Part shown: piece after piece, positions 1-12,984 of the stretch
Numbering within the stretch: position 1 is the first letter of the stretch
How the letters are laid out: the number at the start of each line of letters is the position of its first letter
Assembly: GCA_033002965.1 (NCBI GenBank)
Contig: JAURVB010014859.1
Coordinates: forward strand, 1-64,000
Source: Piper betle
Taxonomy: Eukaryota; Streptophyta; Magnoliopsida; Piperales; Piperaceae
Reading direction: 5' to 3'
Length of the DNA stretch: 64,000 nucleotides
The notes under the pieces: generated by a model
What the model was told of the DNA's origin: nothing
Databases searched by the model: none
What the model saw: the letters and a program-made list of their open reading frames with translations, nothing else
Made by a program: the position numbers and the translations under genes

Positions 1-560
1 ATAAAGCAATGGTTGAATCTAAACAAGCAAGAAACAGAGAATAAAACAACAAACTGCTCTGGGGCCTGTTCATCAGATTCTTAAAGAAGAGTATACAAGC
101 AATGGAAACTTAAAACAGAGCAAAGCAATGGATGAATCCGCTTCGGAAAGAAGAAAGCCCTCCGTTCCAGTCGGAGGTCACTGGTGGTCAGAAGCTGAGG
201 CAATGCCAATGATGACGGCCAATGCCGCCAAGGTGGACCAGCGACAACTGAACAAGCCAAGGCGAAGTAATTATCCATCAAGCATGATGTCCGCGCGCCG
301 GACGGAACAGGTCCACGCTGGAGGAGTTGGTCGGCACCATCGACACGCGCGCCTACAAGGAGTACAAGCACACAAGGTGCCGTCAATGGGAGAAATGCCG
401 CTAGAAGAGCACAAGGGTCCGAGATTAATTGACCTGCCCGTTCATCATAGACAACTAGTCGACAACCAAAAATTCATAAAAATCGGGAAAAATCCCGTAA
501 AATCAAACAACATACAAAAAAATCATAATGATATGCTCTAGAGCTATCAACCCACCCGAA
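1..560. other. Intergenic DNA with a short GC-rich coding-like patch
   Basis: No intact gene. Bases 310-376 (+) read STLEELVGTIDTRAYKEY, which faintly recalls the N-terminus of predicted ABC-class ATPases. The frame is lost on both sides, so it is at most a fragment. Confidence 0.3.
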
Positions 561-699
561 ATGCCCGTAACGCATCCTGACGCAATAAACGACCTAAAAC
601 TAATTCTACGATCCATTATATGTAAAAATAATAAAAACAATCACTGGCATACTCTCATATATTCTGATAACTCATTCTGTTCTGCTGTATTCATGACGT

Positions 700-2032
700 T
701 ATCATCATATACTTGGGTACGCATGACCCTCATAGCTCATACACGCGACCGACGTCGGCTCGGTACACGTGTCCTGAAACTGACTCAATTCAAAAAAATA
801 ACGGTCGACTCGACCGGTTCTGAATATAAAACCCTAACTCGAATCGTGGGTTTTACAAGTTGCCTTCGGGCCTATTATATAAATCCCTACCCAGCCCATA
901 TATATATAGTAGTTTTCGCGTTTTTAGTGAGACGAGAGATGGAGAAACCGACTGCACGTACCATGCAGAGGATGCCGTGACAGTCAAAGCGGGCTTTGGA
1001 TTAGTGCCAGCGGACTGTTCCATTCCCGAGGGATCCTGACAACTCCGCGTTTGAGTTCCTCACACCCGGAGAACGTGGAGGTTTACGGGTACTGTTTAGT
1101 ACAGCGCATGTCCGGACTTGTGGTTCAAAGGGTACTAAAGGCGACTGCCTGAGAGTACTCGGCCTTCGTGCTCAAGGCCAGGAGAAATATGGAGGTAAGG
1201 AGAGGGCTTAGGATAAAGTTTCACGAGAAGTACTGAAAAAGAAGTGCTGAGAGTAGCACAGTACAACAGCAGATCAGTAAGTTCGGGATGCTACCCGGTC
1301 TGCAGCCCAGTGGCTCCTCAGTAGTGCCCTTCAGAGTGTTCACGTGGAGTATGATGTTTTCTTTCAGATGAGAGTTTGCTCTCATAGCCAGTTTGTTATA
1401 GTTATTTTATTTTCCGGACCAGTAACGCTTGTTACTGACGTTTTTCTTATATATATGTAGGTGATAAGCACGAGATGGATGAGCCAGCTTGGACGGAGGA
1501 GCAATGAGGTCTTGCGCACACACACATGTTAGATTTCTGAATGTTTAATATTGTGTTATTATGTTATTATATTGTGAATGACATGTTCAAATGCATGAGA
1601 CATGATAGAATGTGAACATGATCAGAGATGCGCAGCGGAAGCGTGGTGGGTTGAAACCCCAGCTTCAGGATGAATTTATAATATGTTAGATTTTGTGTGA
1701 ATGAAATCATGGATGCATGTGTATATATTATATATATATATATATTATTTTGACAGGGTGGGCCCATAATTGCACTTTTAGGGGAGACCCGGTCTGTTTT
1801 GATTTCAGAATTTTGATCGTAACTGTATTGGTGTGTATTTGAATTGCTTGTCATTCATGTAGTACCATGTTAGGATTTTGCATATTTATTCATTCATGAT
1901 GGATCGTATCTTCATCTTAAGACGCCGAGATTGGATCCACATGAGTTAGGTTCGGGTTAGCCGACCTAACCGGGGCCTGTAACATGCCGGTTTGGTTCAC
2001 GAGCGTGAACCGGATTTGGGGTGTTACATATT
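700..2032 (-). mobile_element. Repeat family A/Z, truncated copy
   Basis: Read on the - strand, it begins TGTAACACCCC at 2032. It then carries a block around the phrase GTAACAAGTG-like/ACGTCAGTAACAAGCG at 1420-1445 and a further block (AACCCACGATTCGAGTTAG, near 830-860). All recur in the same order in the copy at 7328-6600. TG...CA-type ends suggest an LTR or a long-terminal-repeat derivative. No transposase or polymerase reading frame is present. Confidence 0.5.
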
Positions 2033-2227
2033 GACTCCCAACATAATTTGTCTTTGCCTCCGGAACCTGAGGGACTTCATATGAGTGGGAGTTCTATGCC
2101 TCCTTTTACGCAGGGGTCTCGTGTTAATGCAGATGATAGTTCTACTATTCCTATTGGTGATAATGATTCGGACTCCGAAGATGATTCAGATGATGAATTA
2201 GATGATTTAGTATTAAGCACTATGTAA
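2021..2227 (+). pseudogene. Acidic C-terminal coding tail cut by a repeat end
   Basis: An open frame of 68 codons ends in an Asp/Ser-rich tail (DSDSEDDSDDELDDLVLS). Its 5' side runs straight into the end of a repeat (GGGGTGTTACA, ending near 2030), so the upstream part of the gene is absent or displaced. I do not recognise the protein. Acidic tails like this occur at the end of many plant transposases and zinc-finger proteins. Confidence 0.3.
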
Positions 2228-2483
2228 AATTGTGTCGAACATTCATTTTTTGGACTTGTATTAATGTCTTGTTGTTATTATTTGATACAGCAGAAATGAT
2301 GATATATCAAATATTATACTTATGACATTGAGGTATGATGATGATCATTGTAATTCAGGTATGGTGATGATCATTGAAAAATTATATAATTATGTATTTC
2401 AGGTATTTATGTTATGAGTTGTCAAATTTTTGTATATGACCAATTTGGACCGATTCAGGCCGATTCAACTGAACCGATTCCTG

Positions 2484-2585
2484 TCCGATTTAGACCGATT
2501 CCGATTCCGATTCCGATTCCGATTCCGATTCCGATTCCGATTCCGACTCCATCGAAAACCGATTCTGATTCCGATTCCGATTTAT
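2484..2585. repeat. Hexamer microsatellite (GATTCC)n
   Basis: About ten near-perfect copies of GATTCC, then a few degenerate ones. The frame reads Ile-Pro repeats but this is a by-product of the hexamer. Confidence 0.9.
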
Positions 2586-2594
2586 GCAACCATG

Positions 2595-3375
2595 ATCCAA
2601 ACTAATAGAGGGGTTCTCTTATTACCAAAAACCGTCAAAAAAAGGTCAAAAACGACTGAAAATGAGCGGAACCGAGTGAATCGAGCTGAACCAAAGCGAG
2701 TTGAATGGGCTGAACTAACTTGGTTTGGGCTAACTGGGCTGGTTTGGATTGATTGACATGGACATGGACTCAGACCGGTGGACTCGAGCACGACCAAGCG
2801 GATGTGAACGCGGGCAGGCTGACACGAACACAGGCAAATGGGTTGGGTGAGGAGGCCAGTGCCCGTTTTTGAAAAACGCCGATGATGGCGCGACCGGGAT
2901 AGCCACCAATCGGGATCGACGGCCCATGTGACGAGGAACCTGAGTTATTAGTGTAAACAATCGAACTCCGTTGATCACCACCACCATCATGTTCCTTGTA
3001 GGATGGGTCATTGATCCCAGCCGACAGCGATCCCAACCGACGGCTATCCAAGCCGTGCCGCCATTTGCATTTTCTGGAGACATACACCTTCAGCCCTTGT
3101 CGGACCCATATACCAGTGCTCGCGTCGCCATCCCGCGACCGCGCTTGCCTGCCCATGTCCTGTTCACCTGATCATGTCCGTAGTCATGCCAAAGCATGTG
3201 TGTGCATCAAGCTACCCGGCCCAACACTGTTGCTTGACTCGGCTGAGTTGACTCGGCTAGACTTGGTCGACTCGCTCAGGTTGATTCAGTTCAATTCAGT
3301 TCTGTTTAGCTCATTTTGAGTCGTTTTCAACCGTTTTTTGACCGTTCTTGGTAATTCAAGAACCTCGTATATTAG
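2595..3375. repeat. Foldback unit Y/Y' (inverted arms)
   Basis: Bases 2600-2950 and the reverse complement of 2990-3360 are related. They share an outer block (ATTACCAAAAACCGTCAAAA against the complement of TTTTGACCGTTCTTGGTAAT) and an inner block around TGGCGCGACC/GGCGGCACGG. A third copy of the same unit lies at 5650-5990 in + orientation. Confidence 0.7.
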
Positions 3376-5965
3376 TTTAGATGCATATCCACATTATTTA
3401 GCATATTTTGATGTTGTGGGTGTTTTTATTTATTTATTTATTATTATTATTTATTTATTTCTATTTATATGTTTATTGTATATAATGAATGTTTACATGA
3501 TTATTTGTTATTATTAATATTATATTTACTTATGAATATAGTCTTATTATGTTTACAAAATTATATTTATTTATTTATTTGTTCGTTACGTGTATGTTAT
3601 TATTTATTTGTATTTAATTACATATTTCATATTGGATAACTATGATATTATTATTTTATGTATTATGAATTTATTTAATTATTTATATATTTACTAGCAC
3701 AAGTAAACATGAGTATATATGATATTTACTCGTGCTTAGTCGTGTGTTTATATAGCATAATTATATTATTAATTTATGATTAGAGTATTATTATTATGTA
3801 TTTATTATTTATCTATTTATTCATAATTGTATTTATTTATTTATGTATTATTTGTTTATCAATTTTTTATTATTATGTCACGATGTGTGTGCTAGATGTT
3901 TAATTATAGACGTAGGACGACATCAGCGGCATTTTATCGGATCCCTCCGACGTCGGGTTATCTAGTCGTGTCTTCTACACATGTTTAATAAAACTTCAAG
4001 GTTGAGACCCCTTGCTGGTATTTGAAAGATAAGATTCAGAAACTAAGTATTAAATCCTCTCCTAAGCCTATATGTATAAATACGTGGGTTTACGGTTTTT
4101 ACGACTAAGAGTATGTATGAGTGTAACACCCCAATTTCGGTTCACTTAAGAACCGAATCAGAAATGTTACGATCAAGTCGAGTCATGTTTAAAGTTGTCG
4201 GTCGGTATGATTCGATCGATGAAATAGATCGAAACAACCTCATTGGTGTCATGAGAATGGAAGACATTATTAAATAGGCATTAAAACACATCAAATATAA
4301 GTAAAAGTAAGAAAAGAAATAAATGCGTTGAGCTCAAGTGTGTGTAGCGTTTATCTATCCTTCTACTAAAGTCGACTCAGAATTTGCAAGACCTACATAT
4401 ATTATATGAAAAATGTCAGTAATGAATATTACTAGTCTAAAACATAACTAATACAATCTGGCAAATGAGCATTTCATTACCCACGAAAACTTATGAAACT
4501 TTCAGATTTGCCTTACACTGAGCAGTAAGCAAACATACTAAAGCAATTATCGGCTCGCATGCGCGGCTCATAATCATAATCATGCATAGAGCGCTTACCC
4601 CCTCACACCTTTCATATCACCTGCCATGGTACTCGAGTGGCAAAAGGAACAATTAAGTTAGTGCCATAATTTTCAGAAATACACTACATTATGTTGTACC
4701 ATCATACACTGCACTACCTCATGGTTTGAAGGAGTACTAGTGCGATTCATACATATCTCCATACCGCTCACTCTCTTATTCGTGAAATCTGTAAAAATGC
4801 ATGTACTCATACAGGCTTAAAAAAGATGCTTATATCATATGTTTCTGGAGCTTTAGTTCGAAAACCAACAAGGGATTTTATCCTTATAGTTTTATTAAAC
4901 ATGTGTATAAAACACAACTAAATGGACCGACAACGGACGGATGCAATAAAACGTCGCCGATGCTGTCCTACGTATAAAATAAGATTAAACTCGACACACA
5001 AGGGGTCAAGCAAAGAGCGAGAGTCCTACGGACCTGTGGTCCAAGCTCCAAGCATATTTGCACATCTACGGTGAGCTCGGACTCTGAAACCTACATCGGA
5101 ACCCACTACTAGGTAAAATACTAACATCTCTATATGATACATGTCTTGTGGTGTGTGTTTATATCATCAATACATCATAATAAAGAAAACAACCCTAACA
5201 AGCCTAAAACTAAACACCTGGCACACAAATCAAGACATAATAATAATAAATAACAAATAATACACTCATAGATAATTAGGTAAATAATAAATACATAAAC
5301 ATGAATAATATTCTAATTGTAAAATAATAATATAATTATATTATATAAATATACGAGTAAACACGAGTAAACACGAGTAAATATCAATATATACTTGAGT
5401 TAGTAAATATATAAATAAATAAATAGTTAATACTTATTAATCATGAATATTAACAATACCATAGTCATATAATACAAAAATACATAATTAAATACAATTT
5501 AATAAACATAATAAGACTAATATTCATAAGTAAATATAATATTAATAATATCAAATAATCATGTAAACATACATCATATACGATATACATATAAATAAAG
5601 AAAAATCATCATAACATCTAATCATGCTAAACAATGTGAATATGCATCTAAACTAATATAGAAGTTCTCAAATTACCGAAAACGATGCAAGAACGAATGA
5701 AAATGGGCTGCACCGAACCGAACCAAGCTGAACCAGACTAAACTAAAAGTGCTGAACCAACCCGGGCTAAAAAATGGGTTGGGTTGGCTGAGCGGACATG
5801 AACAGGACGACAAACTCGGACTAGCGAACAGGGGCATGATCATGCGCACATGAACATGGGCAGGCGGACCGCGAACCGGGCGAACGGGCAGGACAGAGGG
5901 CGGTGGTGCCCGTCGATGGAAAAGGCCAACGGCGGCACGACTAGGGTCGTGAGTGGTACGAATGG
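2990..5965. repeat. Large inverted repeat X'-A-X, arms of about 1.1 kb
   Basis: The reverse complement of 2990-4120 matches 4746-5965 along its length. Shared landmarks include TTTATTAAACATGTGTA, the GTCGTCCTACGT-type block, ATATTAGTTTAGATGCATAT and a long AT-rich stretch of ATTTA runs. The spacer 4131-4746 is repeat A, starting TGTAACACCCC. No gene is present. Confidence 0.75.
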
Positions 5966-7328
5966 AAAGCCGGCCGCAAGGCTGTCATGACTGTACTGAA
6001 TGGGTGGCCAAAGGAGCGTCGGGGTCTCACCGTCAGCGAGCCAAATTGGTCGCGGCGTTAGGGTGAAAATGATCCAAAATCGTGGGGAAGTGATAAAAAT
6101 CAAATGGAGAATGATAGGGTTGAGTGAACGGCTGAGATTTTGCCATGTGGCATGATCTAAGTGTCTCGACAACTCAATGGTCTAGTGGGGTCTAACTTAT
6201 GGGTATATGCAATATACATATGGACAGAAAGCTCAGATTGGCTGTCCAAAGTCAAAACTGATTCGAGTCCAAAAAATGACTCTATATGAGGGAATCGAGG
6301 CAAAATTGCTAAATGGGTCTTGAACCCTAAACTCAATCAAGCTGGGCCCACATGGGCACAATCAAGTGATCCAAAATTTCTATACTGCATGCAAATGAAA
6401 TACCCTGAAAGTCTCAAACGAACACTAAACGCTAAACAGCCTAGATGTAGGCCTAAAATCTTAGCTAACATATGCAAACAAATTTGTATACCTCAATATA
6501 CACTGATAACTCATGATCTTATCATGTGCATGTTAGGCATACTCAGCTACTATTATATGCTCATATGGCCATCTAGGCCCATACTCATAATTTGAAAACT
6601 ACTCTAGCTCGAGCTCGCTCGAACCGACTCGAGATTGCCCAAACTAGACAAAACAAAAATCGAGTAAAACCCTAAGCCGAAACTGAGGTTTTACAAGATG
6701 TATGGACTGTACTAGTACTTCAAACCCTTAGGTAGTATGGAGTATGAGGGTATTGTGTAACGCAGAATATTTCTAGAATTTGTGGCACTAACTTAACTGT
6801 TTTTTTGCCACTCGAGTACCGTGGCAAATGTAATATGAAGGATGTGAGGGTGTAAGTGTTGTATGTATGAATATGAATATTAGCCTTCCATGCGTGTCGA
6901 CATTTGTTTAAGTATGTCTTGTTACCACTCATTGTAAGGAAATTCTGAAGTTTCTTAAGTTTCTGTAGGTAATGGAATATCCATTTTTCAATTTGTACTA
7001 GTTATTTTTTGGACTAGTAACACTTGTTACTGACGTTTTTCATATTATATATATAGGTCTTACAATCCTGAGTCGACTTTGGTGGGAAGACAGATAAATG
7101 TTACACACACTTGAGCTCAGGGCAATTGTTTTCTTTCTTATTTTTATTTATATTTGATGTTTTTTGAGACATATTTAACAATAATATCTTTCATTTTCAT
7201 GATGTCAAGCGAGCCATTTCGATTAATTTTATCGATCGAATCTTACCGACCAACAACTTTAGACATGATTTGACTCGATCGTAACATTTCTCATTCGGTT
7301 CTTAGGGAATCGAAATCAGGGTATTACA
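4131..7328. mobile_element. Element bounded by inverted copies of repeat A (about 620 bp each)
   Basis: 4131-4746 starts TGTAACACCCCAATTTCGGT. The reverse complement of 7328-6710 starts TGTAATACCCTGATTTCGAT and stays similar for about 620 bp (GTTACGATC, GTCGACTCAG, GTTACTAGTC, CACTCGAGTA in order). Long inverted ends recall foldback or Mutator-like elements. The ends are also compatible with two LTRs in opposite orientation. No coding capacity and no clear target duplication was seen. Confidence 0.6.
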
Positions 7329-7329
7329 T

Positions 7330-7975
7330 ATTACTTTAATGTTGATGTCATATTTATCAATTTTATATAGTTTATCTTATAAGCCGATGTAATAGTGTTT
7401 ATCAAAATGTTTTTTATATATTTATTAAACTTTTTTATAATTTTGCATAGTTATCTTATAAAGATGATATTTATTAATTATTTGTAGATAATTATAGAGA
7501 AGACAACAAGATGATAAACATAAATAAAGATTTATATACAATATTTTGACAGTGTCCTTAATTAAAATATTTTTATTATAATAAACTATTAACCGTGAGC
7601 CCAACATTAACTGCACGTTACAAAAAGTTAAAGATGAAGAAGAAAAGAAAAATCGTCTAGTATATAATAAAAATAAATAATTCACTTCAGGAAAAACCCG
7701 CTATTACATACATGTTTATTACGATCTCACGGAGTGTGGGTTCATTCGTATGCATATTTTCAAGTTTTGGATGTGTCATTAGTATTGCAAGTTTATCATT
7801 AACGTAAAGTTTAAGCATTATGTTGCAATGAAATTTATTGATAAATAAAATTTTATTCGCAATTGAAGAATACTTACACGTAACTCAGAAGGCGCACTAT
7901 CCATGATGTCCTGTGTCCCTGGCGGCTTCGACTCCGTCGCGGGCAACATATATTTCCCGTTTTATTCTTTTTTCT
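7330..7975. other. AT-rich intergenic DNA
   Basis: No gene, RNA or clear repeat recognised. Very AT-rich with many ATTTAT runs. Confidence 0.6.
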
Positions 7976-8332
7976 TTTTAGAAAAACTCACCGTATACTT
8001 TGTTCTTATTTATTTTTAAAGTCACCTTACATTTTTTTGTTATTTTTTACTACTATTTGTAAATTCACCATGCATTTTATTTTTATTTTCTAAAATCACT
8101 CTACACTTTATTCTCTCTTTTTTAAAAATCCACCGTACACTTTGTTCTTATTTATTGTTAAAGTCACCTTACATTCTTTTTTTGTTAATTTTTTACTACT
8201 ATTTTAAATTTACCATGCGTTTTATTTTTATTTTTGTTAATCATTCTATACTTTATTCTCTTTTGAACTATAATCATTATTTTTTTTACACCATGACCAA
8301 AAACCATTTGCACTATATGTACTCGTAGGCAA

Positions 8333-8488
8333 GAGATTTGTTGTAGCAAGTATTATAGCAAACTCCCCGTACCACTCTTTTGCTTTGTGGAAATTATCTT
8401 ATTTAGTGGTATTTTAAAAAATTTTATTTACACTAATCAGAAAATTACTAGAGGGAGTTTTCTGTAGCAAAGTGCTACAACAAATCCC
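8333..8488. mobile_element. Short inverted-terminal element (MITE), copy 1
   Basis: Ends GAGATTTGTTGTAGCA and the complement of TGCTACAACAAATCCC form inverted repeats of about 35 bp around a 90-bp core. It has no coding capacity. It lies inside the 845-bp tandem unit, so it was duplicated with it. Confidence 0.7.
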
Positions 8489-9172
8489 TTCTCGTATTCA
8501 TGACCATACAAATATATTTTTAAGTGATAAAGTGAATATTTGGTTCCACTAAGTCAAATCAGGTTGAATTATATTCTAAAAATTATAAATAAAATATTTT
8601 ATAAATTAAAAAATATATTTTATTTTGAATATTTTAATAAATGCCGATTAAAAAACCAGAATTTTGAATAAAAAATTAGATTTTATGAAAATTAAATGTT
8701 AAAAAACAAGATACTTATTAGAATGATTTAAAAGCTTAAACTATATGCAATTCAAAGACAATACTCTGATATATGAAATGCAACCAAAGTGTTAAGATAC
8801 AATATTTATAATTATTAAAAACTAGGATATGGACAAGGTATACTTTATTCTCATTTTTTAAACTCATTTTACACTTCATTCCTTTTTTGGTTATGACCGG
8901 TATTTTTTATGGCTATGACCATTACGAGTAGGTAACTCAGAGTATAGTTTTTAAACTTCTTTTTTTAAAAAAGCCCACCGTACACTTTGTTCTTATTTAT
9001 TTTTAAAGTCACCTTACATTTTTTTGTTATTTTTTTACTACTATTTTAAATTTACCGTGCATTTTATTCTTATTTTTTAAATCATTCTATACTTTATTCT
9101 CTTTTGGACTATAATCATTATTTTTTTTAGACTATGACCAAAACCGTATGTACTATATTTACGCATAGGCTA

Positions 9173-9328
9173 GAGATTTGTTGTAGCAAGTACTGTACAA
9201 GCTCCCTGTATCAGTCTTTTGCTTTGTGTAAATTATCTTATTTAGTGGTATTTTGAACCATTATTATTTACATTAATTAGAAAATTACTACAAGGAGTTT
9301 GTTGTAGTAAAGTGGTACAACAAATCCC
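9173..9328. mobile_element. Short inverted-terminal element (MITE), copy 2
   Basis: Same ends and core as the element at 8333-8488, lying 840 bp downstream inside the second tandem unit. Confidence 0.7.
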
Positions 9329-9803
9329 TTATCGTATTGATGACCATATAAATATATCTTAAGGTGATACGGTGTATATTTGGTTCAATTGAGTCAAATC
9401 AGGTTGAATTATATTTTAAAAATTATAAATGAAATATTTTATAAATTTAAAAATATATTTTATTTTCAATATTTTATTAAATGCCGATTAAAATACCAGA
9501 ATTTTGAATAAAAAATTAGATTTTATGAAAATTAAATACTAAAAAACAAGATACTTATTAAAATGATATAAAAGCTTAAACTATATAGGATTCAAAGACA
9601 ATACTCAACATATGAAATGCAATCAAGTGTTATGATACAATATTTATAATTATTAAAAACTACGATATGGACAAGGTATACTATGTTCTTATTTTTTAAA
9701 CTCATCTTACACTTTATTCTTTTTTGGGTTATGACCGGCATTTTTTATGGCTATGACCATTAGGATTAGGTAACTCAAAGTATAGTTTTTAAACTCCTTT
9801 TTT

Positions 9804-10757
9804 TACTCTAAAAACTCCTCAAGTTGACTCAACTTTGTAGATCGCCAAGTCAAATTCAATAAATAGCTCCATAATAACCAATTTTATAATTGCTTCTTCG
9901 AATCATATCATAAAAATTATCAAAACATGTTATTTTTCTTTTAAATTAGCTAAATCACATTTTAAGGAATGTTAAGTGTCAAAAGAGGAATATATACTAA
10001 TTTTATATAATTTTTTATTTACATAAACAAATTAATATAATGACTCTGAGCTAATTCTACTTTATGACATGCCGAGTCGAATCTGAGTTTCAAAATTTTA
10101 AACTATGATTAAGGGGTTGGTGGTAAAATAGGTCAAAATGAGGCAACCTAAGGATTATTACAAACCAGCCTTCTTCACTATTCATGTTTCACGATGCTAC
10201 ATCAAGTATGCATACAACTATACCCTACTATGTATTAAGAAAAAATTTTGAGATATTATTATCTACAGTTAGGTTTGGATCAGAATCATGTATAGATATA
10301 TCTGTATCCGACTTGAATCCGAAAATCCAAACCTTGATCTGAAGATCGATTCCATTTCATTTACCGTATCCATATTCAATAAGAATGCACAAAGCTCATA
10401 CGTCATCCAAATCTGACCAAATTGATTAAATTAATATAAATATGAATACACAAAACCATTTCATGGAGGCCATATCAAATAGCCCTTAAATAAAAATCCA
10501 ACTGCTCACACATACATATGACTTAATAAAAGAACTCAGACTCATATTCCGGTTTTAAGGGTAAATTCTCATTGATCAAGAAAAGAGTATACGATATTTA
10601 TAAAATACACAATCAAAGTTAGGGCCAATATGTAACAAATAAACCTTCATGAAATTCTCTTTCTCCAAAAGCTAACCCAATAAATATGGCTTTTCCAAAA
10701 CTTATAAAAAGTTATTGGCTTCGCTAAAATTAACGTGAGATTAATATAACAAAATTC
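9804..10757. other. Intergenic AT-rich DNA with a dispersed repeat
   Basis: No gene. 10260-10460 contains ATCCGACTTGAATCCG and an AT-rich tail that recur, diverged, at 37540-37840. Confidence 0.5.
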
Positions 10758-11112
10758 CCATAATTTATGGGGAACAAGACATTTATAACCTTACTCTATT
10801 TATTTGAGCCATTATCGACTCATGAAGAGGTTTTATTTCGGTACCTTCCGCTAAAATATGTTTCATTTCTAAAGAAAGATTGCCAAGAAAATTTAGTAAA
10901 TATTTAGTGCATTTTGTGAAAATTAGTAATGGATCTTCTCGGATAGGCAAAATTTTTACAAAATATACTTAAATAACGACTAAACTTTCTTGACAATCTT
11001 TTTCAATGATGAAAACATTTGGCAAATATAAGGGTAGTAAGTCTTTTCACCTATCAATGACGGTTCCATCTGGTAGAGAAAGGTTATAATATGTATTTTC
11101 CTTTTAGGCTCT
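10758..11112. repeat. Foldback built from MAPKKK last-exon sequence
   Basis: The left arm (about 10758-10925) and right arm (about 10953-11112) are complementary. The inner 57 bp pair at roughly 85 percent (AAGATTGCCAAGAAAATTTA against the complement of the block at 10980-11005), the outer part less well. Both arms resemble the start of the last MAPKKK exon and its acceptor at 15600-15715, for instance GAAGAGGTTTTA and ACCTTC.GCTAAA. The loop is about 28 bp. Confidence 0.7.
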
Positions 11113-11114
11113 AT

Positions 11115-12300
11115 TTAGTTAATAATTAGGATGAAAAAGATGTAAAATGCATGAATTTTTTAATTATAATTTATATAGAGTTAGTTATGATGTAAGCATC
11201 AGATGCAAAATATTTTTAGAAAAACAAAATTCCTCCTTTTATTTGTGTTTTTTATAAGAAATTGAATAGCAATAAAATTTATGAGAGAAGCCACTTGGCG
11301 TGAAGTCTTACTTGTGTATTACCATAAAATAATTTAAAAATCGATAATTTTTTTAATAAAATGGCAGCACAACCAATCAAAATAATAAAAAAATCAAATC
11401 ATTATAATTCATGTCCTCAGCTCAACTCATTCTCTTTGTTTAATTTGTATTTATCTTTTTTGGAATCAGAATGCCTAATCAAACATAAACATTTTTATGT
11501 ATATTATATGTATGATTAAAAAATCATGTTAAAACAAGCTCATGCATTCAAACAAGGCAAGTTATTCACAAATTTTAAATAACACTCCTATAAAATACAT
11601 GTAACATACTACAAAAATACAGTATAGCCACACCCCAAAGATAGGGTTTTTAATAACAATAATAAAATAAATAACTTTGACTTAGGGTTTATTTGGCAAG
11701 CGACATAAGAAACCCTAGTGAAATGATTTGGTGTGTTGATATCTTGAACAAGCCCAACCATTTCTATAAATCAAAACAAATATAATTCATGAACATTAAA
11801 CATAGATAGCAAAACCTTTGTTTAACTTAGTGATCGGTATAATTTATTAATTAATGTATTATGATTGATAATATTCAAGTTTATTAGTAAATAAATGATA
11901 CAAAGTGAATAGATTTAGGGCACAGTTGTTGAACAATGCACAGGTGATATATATTTGAAATAGCAAAGAAATTCATTGATTTTGAGTTTTTTTTCTCGAT
12001 AATATAAATAAATTCAGAAATAAAGAAATGGGTGATTGCGTGAATGGGATTTTGTTCTTTTAGCAAGATTTTTTTTTGCAAAAAGAATTTAAAATTATAT
12101 ATTCATGAAAGGGAATATAAATTAAGGAAACAAGGTTTAATTGAGTTAGGTTGTGCTTAATAGATTTTATCTTGCCTAAAGTTTATCCCATTGAATCTCA
12201 TCTTATACCAAATTTAGAGAAACCATTATAACTACTAGAGGTCATTGAAAATATGAATTATTAAAAAATGTGTTATTCATTTGTTTGCACGTATTTATCC
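11115..12300. other. AT-rich intergenic DNA with a dispersed repeat
   Basis: No gene. 11220-11400 (AAATTCCTCCTTTTATTTGT onward) recurs diverged at 62690-62840. Confidence 0.5.
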
Positions 12301-12984
12301 GGCCACGTGTATAATTTCTGAAGAATTGGTCCATGCTATTATAAAACTGCCAGAGGAGATTACAAGAGAAAAGTCTCCGTCATTCAAAACTGAAGGAGAG
12401 AATTTGGGTGGAAAATCCTGACGGTTTATGATCCCACGCCCGTAATCTCGAAACAGAAGAAGCGTGGAAAACTCTATAAAAGACAAAGCCCGACGTATTG
12501 GGAATGGGGGGCTCGTACGTTGAAAAGAAGAGAAATAGAAGAAAGAACAGGGGAAGAGCCCCTCGCCAGAGATTTATCTCCGGCGACCCCCTGGCCAACC
12601 ACACCGCCATCTTTTCTGTGAAGCATTGCCAAAGAGAACATTTCCATAGCCTTGAAGATGAAACCTACCTTGTTGTTGTTGCACATGCCGGAATAAAGAT
12701 TGTTGTGAAATTGTCGCCATTGCCATGAGAAGAGGAGAAGACCGGTGAAGCAAGGTCTCCAACGCCAATGTCCGTCCAAGACCTCTCTCCATTCCCAGTA
12801 TTCCCTCACTTCCCTCAAAGCCAAGCTGCCAGCCAAAGCTGTGCCCAAACCCGCCGGTAATGAAGAAGAAGATAGCATCTCTGTTTTGCTGGTTCAGCAT
12901 CCAATTTTTGGGTAACATTGGCCGTATTGGACCAGTCCGAGACCATGGGCGTGAAGCTTGAAGTGCCCCTACACAACGCCTCGA

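Larger units (their letters stand above)
7985..9803. repeat. 845-bp tandem duplication with a partial third copy
   Basis: CACCGTACACTTTGTTCTTA starts at 8131 and again at 8976. The two units stay near-identical to about 8967 and 9803. A partial copy of the unit start lies at 7985-8130, 146 bp upstream. No coding potential. Confidence 0.85.

Noticed and set aside
310..376. ABC-class ATPase-like peptide STLEELVGTIDTRAYKEY
   Set aside because: About 20 residues without supporting flanks; kept only as a note in the 1-560 entry.
2414..2756. Ile-Pro / Arg-Phe repeat frames
   Set aside because: They are translations of the (GATTCC)n microsatellite.
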